In this document: positions 1 through 11,800 of the stretch, one piece after another
How positions within the stretch are numbered: the first letter of the stretch is position 1
How the letters are laid out: every line of letters starts with the position of its first letter
Assembly (NCBI RefSeq): GCF_037975245.1
Contig: NC_092568.1
Span: forward strand, 13,293,501-13,357,500
Source: Apostichopus japonicus
Lineage: Eukaryota > Echinodermata > Holothuroidea > Aspidochirotida > Stichopodidae
Length of the DNA: 64,000 nt
Reading direction: 5' to 3'
Made by a program: the position numbers and the translations under genes
Notes under the pieces: generated by a model
Seen by the model: the letters and a program-made list of their open reading frames with translations, nothing else
What the model was told of the DNA's origin: nothing
Databases searched by the model: none

Positions 1-260
1 TATTATGCATGGTAGGTTAATCTGTAGGAAGGATATACCTACAAACTATTACATACAAAATCACTATGTGACACATAAATGTGTCCATGCTAAGAAACCA
101 TTAAGTACTTCATTGTTTTAGTACATAGAGTTAAGATAACGCCACCAGTTAATACAAACATACTTTGAACCGATGTTATCTATCTATGAGAAAACACGAT
201 TGGATAATAGCAGCAATAATGGGTAAATTCGGTTTATTTTAATGATTTAACCATATCATA

Positions 261-1180
261 CAGGGCCGGACTGAGTTAGTTCGGGGCCTGTAGCATAAGT
301 TATAAAGGGGACCTAAATAAAAAACATACACATAAATATTAAAACACATCATTTGATTACTTGCATTGTAAAGTAATTAATATTTTGCATTGCTATACAG
401 CCAAGTTATACGAAAAATATGTTTGACATTTCAATAATAGTATTAATTACAGGTAGGTATCAACGTCAAATGTCAAAAGTAACAAAACTACGATTCAATA
501 GTTACATTTTCTAGATTTTGCACCAGCAATTTTTTTGGTGCTATTGGCAAAATTTTATTTCACGCATATTTAGTGCTCATTAGAACTAGATTGTTCTAAC
601 TGCTTTGACCCATTGTGATCCTTAGTTCATTTTGAATCCTTTTAAGTATTGAAAATGAGCGTTCTCCACTGCAGTTGGTAATCATGAGTGACAAATAGAC
701 GCGCAGGGCACTTTCTACATTTGGAAAACAAGACTCCAATAATTTGTCAGTTATCAAACGGTAAAACTGTAACTCCACAAGATATAGTTTGGCCCCAATA
801 TGAGAAACAAGATCATTTTTAAACAGTTCAGTAAACTGCACAAGTTCTTCACCAAGACTTTCTTCCAGATCTTGCGGATGATTTTTATATCAAATACCTT
901 CGTATTTATGCGTCGTATATGTATCGCATAGATAACAAACTTCCATTAATTACTGTGTTAAATAATAACCCCAATTGAAGGTGATAATTGGCTAAAATCG
1001 CTAACCTTAAACACCCAGTCGTTCATAAAAGTTGAAGTCAGTATAGTACTATAGTAATAGAGCAAAAAGTGTAGAGTCATTGAATCGCAATTGATAGCAT
1101 GCAAGCATTAATCGCGGGGCCCTTGAAAATGCTGGGCCCGTAGCATATGCTACTTTTGCTACAAGGTTAATCCGGCACTG
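261..1180. mobile_element. Internally deleted hAT-family DNA transposon
   Basis: The left end begins CAGGGCCGGACTGAG. The right end, read on the minus strand, begins CAGTGCCGGATTAAC, so the two ends are imperfect terminal inverted repeats of the hAT style. They are flanked by an 8-bp target duplication with one mismatch: ATATCATA at 253-260 and ATCTCATA at 1181-1188. Eight-base duplications are the rule for hAT elements. The 920-bp body holds only the C-terminal end of a transposase on the minus strand, so most of the gene has been lost. The element is certainly non-autonomous. Confidence 0.82.
596..889 (-). pseudogene. hAT transposase C-terminal dimerisation domain, remnant
   Basis: The minus-strand frame reads about 97 codons between stops. 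It contains the hAT dimerisation signature: a run ending NCSGERSFSILKRIQNELR followed by the ITMGQ motif, equivalent to the ERSFSxLKxIKxxLRxTM motif of ZMYM1-like and Ac-like transposases. A stop follows MGQSS. After that stop the same frame continues with NNLVLMS, which resembles the usual LxxLxLLS continuation, so the stop looks like decay. The DDE catalytic core and the BED zinc finger are absent. The fragment sits inside the element with matching inverted ends and target duplication, which supports the family call. Confidence 0.8.
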
Positions 1181-1188
1181 ATCTCATA

Positions 1189-2929
1189 TTTGTTTATATT
1201 AATATATTACACTTTTAGCATACAATAAACGTTTACTGGTTTGGTGGGTATTCTGGCGATTAATATAACTACCAACAATTGACATATGTTTTAGCATAGA
1301 GTTATTCATTACATGCTTTGCTCAGTTTAAATGATTTATCATGTAAAACAATTTCCCCGTTCTTGCTCATTTTTTAAAAATATTCTTTGAAATGATTAGA
1401 GTAGCTTTTTAGCACTTGCCCACCAACTGAGGTAAATTTGAAGGAAAACTAACGAAGGCTAATCAAAACAACATCGCATCTATCTAAGCCACCCACCCAT
1501 TTTTTTCCCTCAACTGAACATTAAATAGCGAGTCATTTAATGTCTGTTGCCAGACACATTTCATATTTGTATTACTGAATGGCGTGTAAATTAAAGCAAA
1601 AACTGTTCAATTTGAAATAAAACTTGATGAGTCAAGGCGTAAAACCGCATTGATACGTACTTTAGTTTAGTAGCAAAGTTAGCAAAAGTAAAAGACTGCG
1701 GTTTAAAGAAAACTTTAGAGTGACATGTCTAGTTACCTATCCCGACCACTGTTGGTATTTTCAATGCATTTTACGTAGTTGGAGATAGAAACACGACCCA
1801 AACGCAAGTTTACTTGTCGATCGTTCGACAACCGTCGTGGGAAGTCGGTGATAGACCAATTTAGTTGAAGATTGTTGATTTATGCAGGTTTCATTTTAAT
1901 ATCAAGCAATGGAAGTCTGAAGATAAACAGACAGAATAGTTATCATAATATTTCCATGAAACTAACAGATTGGATATTAATGGCTAAGGTCATCTATACT
2001 TATATTCATATCTCATATCTGGACTTAGAAACATATCTTCATTTTGACGTCAGAGGGATTATAGTAAGATCGAAATTTTTCACATTATTGTATACAATGA
2101 GCAATAAAGCAAAACGCTTAAGATAGACATTTTTTTTGGATTTCATAAAAATGAATGGTTACGTGTTCAGTCATAACCATATTTGACATTTCAGTCTTTT
2201 GACATGTTCTATCACAGACTTAATCTAAGTGGAGAAGTTTAGATTTCCAGTGTCTCAAACAATCTTCAACCTGGATAATACGCAAAATACTGCAATATAA
2301 AATTTTAATTATTCCTATGTGCTTGTGAGTTGTAAAATATTATGCAAAGAATACATTTCTACATGTATCCCAAATTGGAATTATGAAAGAAAATAATACA
2401 ACCGACATTTTGTGATCACTTTTCAATAAATTTAGACAACAGTAAATTGCACATAGTTTAATGTTTGTTGGAAAAGTGCGGTCGGTTTTATTGATTTCCA
2501 TTGAAATGCTTGATGAGGCATTCTTTGTAGCTTCCAGTTGTGGAAGATCCAAGTCAATTAAAAGGAAATTAAAGTTACTTACTTTTGTACAATATTGAAT
2601 ATATAAACGACATACATTCAACATTCATATTTTTTTTGAAAGGTGGAATTTCTGGAAAAGGGCGTCTCACAAATATTACAGGACTCCATACATTCTCCCC
2701 CGTTTTCTAGCAAAAGTATTATCAAAATATATGTAATGCCATAATTTGCAATTGCTTCCGTTATCAAATTTCCATTACTGTTAAACCTTAAAAGCACTTA
2801 TTGTGTCTTCATCTTATACTTTGATAAATACATGATATAATTCTAATACAATTGTTGAGCCAAAAAGGAGATTAAGCAAACTTGATATTCAAGTAACTAG
2901 AATGTTGTGAAGTATAGGATAGTCAGTGT
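1189..2929. other. Intergenic, no gene recognised
   Basis: This is AT-rich sequence with stop codons in every frame. The longest open frames (84 codons at 1872-2126 on + and 94 codons at 2340-2624 on -) show no recognisable motif or codon bias. I see no repeat structure. Confidence 0.6.
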
Positions 2930-3580
2930 GGAATTATGTTGATATCAAGTAATGTTCTCATGCACGATAGTCAACTGTCAAACTCAGGGGATGAGTTTAG
3001 TATTAATGCAACTAAAATGCTCTGAAGTTGGACATAGATGACATGAAAGGACATTAGAATAAGAAGGGCGAACTTCTTTGTATAAGTCAGTGTTTAATGA
3101 TGTTGATACTAAGGCAAAGACTATATTGTGAAATAGGATAGGCAGCATGAAGTACGAAAGATGTTGATACCAAGGCAACGGGAATGAAGTTGGAAATAGA
3201 TTACATGAAGAGAATGTAGTGTGCAGTATGAAATGATGTTGATATAAAGGCAACAGGAATATTTTGTATCATAGTTAAAAATAGATTACAAAAAATGAAA
3301 GTAGTGCAAGATATGCGGTATGCTGTTGAAAGCAAGGCAGTGGGAATGAAATTGAAAATAGATTACATCAAGGGAAAGTAGTGTAAGAGTGCTGTATGAG
3401 TGAAATGATGTTGATATAAAGATGATGAAATAGGTTAGGCAGTATGAAAGATGTTGATATCAAGATAACGGGAATGTCTTGAAGACGGATATATGTCAAT
3501 GATATCGATATAACGTCAAAAGTTACAATATGTAGTGACATGAACAGTGCAGGGTGGTTTCATGATTTTGATATCAGGTA
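2930..3580. repeat. Degenerate tandem repeat with GATGTTGATAT core
   Basis: The core GATGTTGATAtcAAGGCAACGGGAATG recurs in diverged form near 2937, 3100, 3160, 3236, 3323, 3408, 3454 and 3500. Most copies are followed by a stretch like GAAATAGATTACAT. Spacing varies from about 60 to 90 bases, so this is an old, drifting tandem array. The 89-codon minus-strand frame across it is a by-product. Confidence 0.65.
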
Positions 3581-4157
3581 ACTGCAACTTTGGGATCTAC
3601 AAAAGATTATTATGAAATATGCTGTTCCATAACGACATTGCAAGCGAACTTTAGACAATGTCATTTTAAATGGAGTTTGTGTTGCGATTCGATATTTGTT
3701 GTTTTGCCATCAAACATTATCTATATTTTAAATCTAATTTAAAGAGACCAATGTACAATTCTGAGGCCTCTGTCTTTGTTCTGTAATCTATAAAATCGTT
3801 AATCTCTATGGAATTCAATTACACACGTTTGAGTAGACATTCAGCGTGAATATTTCGTTGTCTAGACAATCTATGTTCCTCATTAGCAAATTGCCGGCAG
3901 TTAAACGTATATGCTTAGAGACTTCAGCACTGAATTCCCCCTGTCTTCAAATATCGTTTAATAGCTTAAAATCTACATGTGGTGCTCTGAAGGTTCCCTG
4001 TTGAAAGCAGGTTGGTTTCTTCGCTGAATTGTCTACTTTTGCTTACTTACCTTCTAAATTAAAACTTAACAAACTGATGACGACATCTATTTGGAACAAG
4101 TTGTAAGGGAATTGATGAAATCAGGGCAAGTCAGAAGAATAATGAGGAGAAAAGAGG
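3581..4157. other. Intergenic, nothing recognised
   Basis: No open frame, RNA gene or repeat is evident between the degenerate repeat and the 42-bp minisatellite. Confidence 0.5.
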
Positions 4158-5490
4158 GAAGGCTGACGGAAATAGAGCATAGGGGACACCCGAACAGAGG
4201 GTCCTGGACGAGGATATAGTATGGGGGACTTCCGAACAGAGGGTACTGGACTAGGAAAGACTATGCGGGACATCCGAAAAGAGAGTACTGGACGAGGATA
4301 GAGTACGGGGGACATCCGAATAGAGGATACTGGACTAGGAAAGAGTATGGGGACATCCGAATAGAGGGTACTGGACGAGGATAGCGTATGGGGGACATCC
4401 GAACAGAGGGTACTGGACGAGGATAGAGTACGGGGGACATCCGAATAGAGGATACTGGACTAGGAAAGAGTATGGGGACATCCGAATAGAGGGTACTGGA
4501 CGAGGATAGCGTATGGGGGACATCCGAATAGAGGGTACTGGACGAGGATAGAGTACGGGGGACATCCGAAAAGAGAGTACTGGACGAGGATAGAGTACGG
4601 GGGACATCCGAATAGAGGATACTGGACTAGGAAAGAGTATGGGGACATCCGAATAGAGGGTACTGGACGAGGATAGCGTATGGGGGACATCCGAACAGAG
4701 GGTACTGGACGAGGATAGAGTATGGGGGACATCCGAACAGAGGGTACTGGACGAAGATAGAGTATGGCTTATTTCCGAACAGAGGGTACTGGACTAGGAT
4801 AGAGTATGGGGGACATCCGAATAGGGGGAACTGGATAAGCATAGAGTATGGGGGACAGCCGAACAGGGGTACTGGGTGAGGATATAGTATGGGGGACATC
4901 CGAATAGAGGATACTGGACTAGGAAAGGGGGACATCCGAATAGAGGATACTGGATGAGGATAGAGTATGGGGGACATCCGAACAGAGGGTACTGGACGAG
5001 GATAGAGTACGGGGACATCCGAATAGAGGGTACTGGACGAGGATAGAGTATGGGGTACATCCGAATAGAGGATACTGGATGAGGATAGAGTATGGGGGAC
5101 ATCCGAATAGGGGGTACTGGATGAGCATAGAGTATGGGGGCATTCGAACAGAGAGTACTAGATGGGGATAGAGTATGGCGGACAGCCGAACAGGGGTACT
5201 GGATGTGGATAGAGTATGGAGGACATCCGAATAGGGGGGTCGAGTGGGGATAACATATAAGAAATATCAGAATAGAGAGCAGGGGATTGGCGGTTCCGCT
5301 TAGTGGACATTATAACAGAAGGTAAGGGGTAGAGAATAGGGGACATCAGTATAGACGGTAACGTATAGAGCAAGCATATGGGGGACATCACAATAGAGGG
5401 TGGGATAGGGGCGGGATATACTGTAGGGGGCATAAGAATAAAGGGTGGGGTGGAGGATAGAGCATAGGGAATATTATAATAGAGGATAGC
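4158..5490. repeat. 42-bp minisatellite, about 25 clear copies plus degenerate tail
   Basis: The unit is 42 bases, with core GGGGGACATCCGAATAGAGG then GTACTGGACGAGGATAGAGTAT. It is nearly regular from about 4170 to 5240 and then decays into related but irregular sequence up to about 5490. Because 42 is a multiple of three, the minus strand reads as a 14-residue repeat (MSPILYPRPVPSIR-like). Copies differ by having four or five G before ACATCC, which switches the reading frame, so several overlapping frames stay open. There is no start context, splice signal or conserved domain, and I treat the coding potential as a by-product of the unit length. Confidence 0.9.
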
Positions 5491-5940
5491 GGATAGAAAG
5501 AGTCTTATGGTAGCAGTCGTTAACTTTTAAAACCAATATTACATATGCATAGTAATACCATTTCCTTGTTAACCGAATGACCAACTAGGAACGGGAAGGT
5601 AGGTGACTGTGGCTCAGGGTGGGTAGGGGATATGGGAAAGTGAAAGATCATTGATAAAGCATTAAGCGTAACACGAACTTTATGGGAAAAACTATGGGCG
5701 ATGGGTGATGTACCAGTAAGAGGTGGAATCTTTCTCTCCTCCTTTTGTTTTTACGTAAACATATTGTTCGTAAAAATACTCAGTATTCTTATGGACGACG
5801 CTAATTATTATTAGAAGGCTTGGGGTGGGGGGAGGGAAGCTACCAGCAAAATTCGTATGTACTATTCACCCCTCCGTTTGTGTAGTACGTTACAAATACG
5901 TAGGTAATCAACTTAAAGATCTGCTTTATTGGTTTCAATT
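5491..5940. other. Intergenic, nothing recognised
   Basis: Simple AT-rich sequence with a short G-rich patch near 5821-5840. No gene or repeat is evident. Confidence 0.5.
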
Positions 5941-6200
5941 ATAAAGCACGCTATAGCTAGGAAAGTTTTGTGATTACGTAATCGACCAGCCACGGTAAAC
6001 CGACCTCTTTGTGTAAACACTGTGTGGAAATATGTTCATGTCTACAGTTCATTTAATCATACAGCGTTCACACAAAGACCCTCATACAAGAAAAATAAAT
6101 GACAGGCGTTGCAGACTAATTGGTAAAAAGAGTTCATTTTACGACCAAGGCAGGTCGATTACGTAATCTCAAGAAACTTTTCCATGATAGCGTGCTATAG
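5941..6200. mobile_element. Inverted-repeat element (MITE-like) with about 50-bp arms
   Basis: The left arm (5941-5992) contains AGCACGCTAT, GGAAAGTTT, then GATTACGTAATCGACC and GCC. The right arm (6149-6200), read on the minus strand, gives AGCACGCTAT, GGAAAAGTTT, GATTACGTAATCGACC and GCC in the same order. The arms are therefore about 50 bases and roughly 80 percent identical around an AT-rich centre of about 155 bases. Each arm includes the perfect palindrome GATTACGTAATC. No internal coding sequence and no clear target duplication were seen, so the superfamily is unknown. Confidence 0.75.
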
Positions 6201-7932
6201 TTGGGGTCTATACAGCCGACCTTTAAGAGCGAAAACTCGGTGCTGAAAACTCGGTGACCCCTCATGTGGCCCCTGGTAAAATCAACCTTACTGCGCCACT
6301 TATCCCAGGCCCGTCCGTCAGGGTACGTGTTGTATGCCTATATATCGTCAGATACCTGGAAAACAAACTACCGTTTGTCCCAGCGTCAATTTACGTATCA
6401 CGATCATAAATACGTTCCCTTAGTTATGAGAGACGTTGCAGCATTTCCAGTGAAGTGAAATCCTAGCCCAGCTCTCATGAGGATGGGAAATTCATTTACT
6501 TTGTTGAGAACAGCATGCATAATAAGAAAGAAAGCGGTCAAGAATTGCCTTATTCCATGGTTTCGCAACACATGATTCCACTAACATCAGTTTGTTCACG
6601 TTTCGTCAGAGAAATGAGACAACATCTGGAGCCTTATTTGGCAACATGCCTTGCTTTTGTGACAAGATAGCATTTTCGCATATTTTGTCGTGGTTAAATG
6701 GATATAAAGACTAAAATAGGTTATTTGGTTGCTAATTCGTCACGTTCGTTAACTTCAAATCAGCGTCTCGCCTGATTTGTTGGTACCGGTATATCGGTGG
6801 TGAGTAGTAATTGTAATTTAATGCCACAAGTGTTGGAAAAAAGTTTCCGGGTTTGAATCAAAATAATTTAAGACAACCAAAGGTACAATAAGGCCATCGA
6901 ATGTTAACAACCAGGCAAAAGAAATAAGACGGGGATTTTTTATGAATGAAAACTGAGTGGGGGGGGGGGGGTTAGCGGGAAGGCATGCATACGATTTTAA
7001 ACAAAATGTGTCTCATGTATGTGTGAGAGGGGTTTGGAAGATTGTTAAACAGATCCAATATTTGTTATCGTTCAAGAGTCTGTTTCTTTTGTGAGATTGA
7101 AAACATTTCTTTGTGGTGCAATCAAGATTTGACATGTCGATTATTATAGCGTTATAATAGATATGTCCGTAAAATCATGTAGACCTTATGGTAAGTTACC
7201 AACAATTGATACTTTATATCATACTGTCTTATCATGACGCATATATCAACGGTATTATGTAGAAGTATAGTTGTATTCTCCACTTAGTTCCAGACCCTTA
7301 TTACAAAATACAGTAACTAACACGGTTCAAACAAAATCATACATTACTAGCCATGTTAGTTGTCAGAAATATATTTGACAATTAGATTGATCAAATGATG
7401 TACCCGATAATATCCAATGAGTAGGCTAATCAGGAGAATACCTACTTTTTCTTAACATGTACAGATTGGTTATAGTTTGACTTCATGTGTAATGCGCACA
7501 CATGGTAAACGGTATTGCTTAGTGCAATTTATCATTACAGTAAGCCGGCTTTTGTATACAATAGCAGTCTTTGCTTTGAAAGTTTTTGAAATATCCAATT
7601 TCCACTTGATCTTACATTTGTAGTTTCCTTCTCTGCATGATTATTAAATTTACAACCCTTTATATATGCTGTATTGACTTATCCATCCTTTCAGATCTGC
7701 CCTGAAAATATCTTGAATGAAATATATACTTTCTGAACTTGCACCTCCCCTTCCCCCCCCCCCCCACCTGCCGCCCCGTAACAAACAAGAAAAACGAACT
7801 AATGATTGTGCTATCTCGTTAAAATGATTCCAGCTTTATAAGCGATCACTGGTGAAACTCATTACAGATACCTAACTGTATATGGCATGCTAATGTTGCA
7901 TTGTAAAACCTTTTTAATTTCATTTATTTGTA
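6201..7932. other. 5' flank of the bHLH-PAS gene, distal part
   Basis: No coding exon is supported. It holds a 13-base G run (6959-6971), a C run near 7756 and otherwise AT-rich sequence. A 64-codon + frame at 6264-6458 lacks any recognised motif. Confidence 0.5.
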
Positions 7933-7972
7933 AACCGGTTAACCGGTATATTACTTGGACGGCTAACCGGTT
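7933..7972. promoter_or_regulatory. Triple AACCGGTT motif (Grainyhead/CP2-type sites)
   Basis: AACCGGTT occurs at 7933-7940 and 7965-7972, with a near copy AACCGGTA directly abutting the first at 7941-7948. AACCGGTT is the known core recognised by Grainyhead-like factors. Three copies in 40 bases, about 720-750 bases upstream of the start codon, suggest an enhancer or proximal promoter element. Binding is inferred, not shown. Confidence 0.45.
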
Positions 7973-8688
7973 GTCGATTATCTGAAGTGTGCTGGCCCCC
8001 CTCTGGTATATTGTTGCGAAAATCCATGTCTATTTCCCTTCATTTTTATGTATAACGTATACAAATAAACTGAATTTTTGATTTGCATTAAAGTTTGATC
8101 TCAGACCAGAACCAGTAGGAAAGCGCTGAAGATCTGATCATAAATATGCAATAATACGTCACTACTAAATATTCAAATTGTTGTGCTGACACTTCTTATT
8201 TAATTTTTTTATCTTGTTGACAGACCTCCTACCCAACTCCTCAGCCCCCGGCAGTCTTCAGCTCGTAGCAGGCACGGTCTTAGACACCCTATAGCTACTT
8301 ACACAACTGTGGCCCGTCACCGCGAAATAAAGAACATGAAATATTCATTATTGAATATTAATTCATAAAGTCGGATATTGTTTCAAAATATTGTTTTAAT
8401 GGCAACAGGGGTCGTTCTCTCCGGAAAGATAGTCTACGAGGAGACGATTTAAAAAAAAAGATAAGACAAGAAAAAATGGAACAGTCCAACAGATGGCAAA
8501 TCGTCGTGGGATGAGGTATAACCTCTACTACATGTCAGCCTGAATCTTGCACCTACGAAGAACCTTCTATGCTAGTGCAATTAACCATGCAAATATCTTT
8601 CAAGAGAGGCAAAACAGATATCTGTTAAAAAGAGGAATATAGACAAGCGTGGACATGTTAATTTGATATATACTTGGATGTTTTAGCC
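7973..8688 (+). promoter_or_regulatory. Proximal promoter and 5' UTR region, boundaries unknown
   Basis: This lies directly upstream of the first coding exon and is expected to hold the transcription start and 5' UTR. No TATA box or initiator can be chosen confidently. A TAA at 8659-8661 is in frame with the ATG at 8689 and closes the frame upstream, which supports 8689 as the start. Confidence 0.4.
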
Positions 8689-8843
8689 ATGGATCAACTT
8701 CACGGAGACATTACTGGGGGAGGTGGTGGAGCAATAGGCTTGCATCCATACGCACCAGCCGGTTATTTCTACCCGGATCAACCTTTACGTGGTGCCGACA
8801 TGAGCGGCCAAGTTCACACTCAATGGCCCGCTGAACATTACCC
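8689..8843 (+). CDS. NPAS3: bHLH-PAS factor (NPAS1/3, trachealess class), coding exon 1
   Basis: This is the start-codon exon of the only host gene recognised. The ATG has a good Kozak context (G at -3, G at +4) and is the first ATG after an in-frame stop 30 bases upstream. It encodes 51 residues plus two bases: a glycine run (GGGGG) and a G/P/Y/H-rich, probably disordered N-terminus (MDQLHGDITGGGG, then YAPAGYFYPDQP). The donor is CC|GTAAGTAT, close to consensus. It leaves two bases that are completed by T at 31767 to give proline, and the frame continues through five more exons. I do not recognise this N-terminus from vertebrate NPAS1 or NPAS3, so assignment rests on frame, splice sites and position. 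The symbol is by class; one-to-one orthology is not proven. Confidence 0.72.
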
Positions 8844-11800
8844 GTAAGTATCTTAGTATTCAATTTTCAGTGTAACATGCTGAAACGAATACAGGTTTAG
8901 GCAACCATATGTGTTGTGTTTGATAAGCACGTACATTCCACACACACACACTTGAAATTCATTTCTATTTTCATTAGCACGTCTGGGTGTATGAGGCACC
9001 TACATAAAACAAAAGGTTAAATTATCAGACTTTCTGTTAGAAACTTTGTTAATCAGTCCATTGTCTTCGATTTCACGCTTCTGCTTTTAGTTCGAATGAA
9101 ATAAATCAACAGAACGGACTGCCAGAGTATTGCCAACGATACACCTTATTATTAAATAATTAGCACAACAGGCGATCCGCATGACCAATCTTCAACATTG
9201 AAAGAAAGTTTTTTTTTTATTATTTAAGATAATTTGTCATGTTCTAATGAAGGTTTATCGACATCATTTCATTATGATACGTTTAAAGACTTTAGTATAT
9301 TGTGACTGTTTAAACATGTTAGTCGTCGGTGTTCGTGCTGCGAGAGTTCATGTATCTTTCGAATAAGTATGAATGCAGTAAACCAGTACCGTAGTTTCTC
9401 ACCACGACTGAATGTAACGACCAATGTATACTCTATACAATTATGTTTATGTTATGTGAGCTAATCACTGCTCCCCGTAAGACCACTGAAGACTACAATT
9501 CAACCATGACCAACCGTTAACATTTCATGGTTTATTATCCGTTATGTAAATTGTGGTTTGTTTACATGAGACATTCCCATGATATCCTCACCAATGCGAT
9601 AATGCATCGTTTTCATGTAAAACTGTGAATGTGAGATTTAAACTTTTCTTTACAAAGCTTTACTAAATTTTACTTATTATAACATCTTCAATTCTGTCAA
9701 AATTTGGTTAATACCTGACTTAGTAACAAGTTTTACTTCCAAACAGACTTCTTTATTCTCAGACGAGGCGTTAACTATATATTGCAGAATCATCGTTAGA
9801 CTATTACATAGCTGATTATATTAGCATACAACTATAAGCATTGTCAGAAAAATCAACAGACTATATATATATATTTGTTTAATAAAAAAGCAAAGCAAAA
9901 ATCAACACATTTGATAAAACATGCAGAGCCAGATGTGCTTACAAAGTACATTTGTCATTTTCTGTCTGTATCCCTTGTCAGTTTGGAGGTGGTGGGGGTG
10001 GTGGCGAGGGGGGGGGGGGCGGTTATATTCGTATAAAAAAATGGAAAAGAAAGAACTGTGAAAATTAATACGTAACTGACAAGTGTCAGCTTGTCGGACT
10101 TAAAAGGCCAGAACTAATAAATAAATTTAGTGAAATTATATTCCAACAAAACGAAGTAATACAACTAAAACGTTATTTACAATGACAGATTAAATAGCAA
10201 TTTGAGTGCTGTACAAAATCTCTTCAAAATAAATACCGGCGTAAATTAAAAAACCGGCGGGAGACTTGACAAACTATTGGTAAAAATAAAAAAAAAATTA
10301 CGGTTTGTGATAATCTTATGTTATTTCAGTATAGGTATATTGTGTAAGTAACATATTCGACGTCAAATTATCATTCTTGAATTTATAGTCTAAATCTTCA
10401 ATATAAGTGTTAAAAAACGTCAGCCTATTCGAGTAATCAATCTGACTTATATTGAAATATAAAAATGTTGGAGAGCATGAGGTTTGATCCTATCAAGATC
10501 TACTTAAGGGTCAATATGCAAGAGGCGAAGTTGTTTGATCCAAAATATTAGGTCATAATCTTTCATAAGTTATATTTCTTCACCGCAATCTTGTTTCTGC
10601 TTTAAAGCTTACATTTAGAATATTAACACATGTCTAACTTTCAATTTAATAGTTTATTCGGTAGACAGATGCAGTTATTCTGTAGAGACCGATATTCAGG
10701 GGGACGTCTTAAATTCAACATTAAAATCTTATATCAATCCAATGTAAAAAAACTGAGACTTTCTTGATTTCAATAAAATACATCATAATATTTCAAAGCT
10801 ATTTGTCACCGTAAACGGTCTCTCAATTCATAAAGATGTGCCACCAATTAAAACGAGGACTAAGAAAGAAAGAGAAACCGATGTGAATATTTCTTAAAAA
10901 AATGACTTTCTTTTTAAGTTTTATTTTCAGTTTCAAAGTATTCTTTGTTTTTTTTCCTGATACATAAACATGTGATGACATAAACACGTGCAGACAAAAT
11001 TACAATCTTTAAAGAAAGTTTGAAGTTTATACATCAAACATGTATCACCACATACACGAACTGTGCAGATAGTATCGAAACTTTTGTGTTACGTTTCAAT
11101 GAACATAAATCTCATATAATTGAATATTTAATAATGATGGTTTATGTTAATGTCAAAACTAAGCTTTCAGAAACTTCATACATATTCATCATTCAACTGT
11201 AGAAAAGTTTAACTTAGCGAAGAAAAATCTAAATATCTTAAATAAATCGATACAGAAAAAAGAGAAAAAAGGATCGGCGAAGTTCGGCTTGTATAAATAA
11301 ATATAAGTTCTTACCTTGGAACTCGCTTCATCGATTCCAAAATGTCATAGAGATATTATTTTATGATTATTTTAGCATATGTGTTTGTATTTACTTCTAT
11401 GCGTGGTGGCCTTTTTCGAGTGACTTGCAATTTTATTCGAACTTTTATTTCAATTCTATTTCCTTTCTCGTGCTTATGCTATTTTTAGACGAGTAAAATT
11501 GTTCTCTGTAAATTTGGACTACTGATCTGTTCAAAATTTTATTCGTGACGACTATGTAAAAAATTGTAGTGCATTCCACATTGTAATTAAACCATTGTAA
11601 CTTGTAGCTTGCTTGCATGCACTAAATTTCAAAATTCAAAAAAAAAAATGCACTACAATCAGAACAAGTCACCGTGGGCAGATTAAACAATAGGTGCAGC
11701 AGTTTCTTCTAAATGAAGGTGGCTAAGTGGGGGGGGGGGGGGAACGGCGCAGCATGGATCACGCCATTTACTTTCCGTTCAATTTCCCAGGGAGGGGTGG

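Noticed and set aside
4121-5433. Set of proline/tyrosine-rich minus-strand proteins
   Set aside because: They are frames of the 42-bp minisatellite, overlap each other and carry no other coding evidence.
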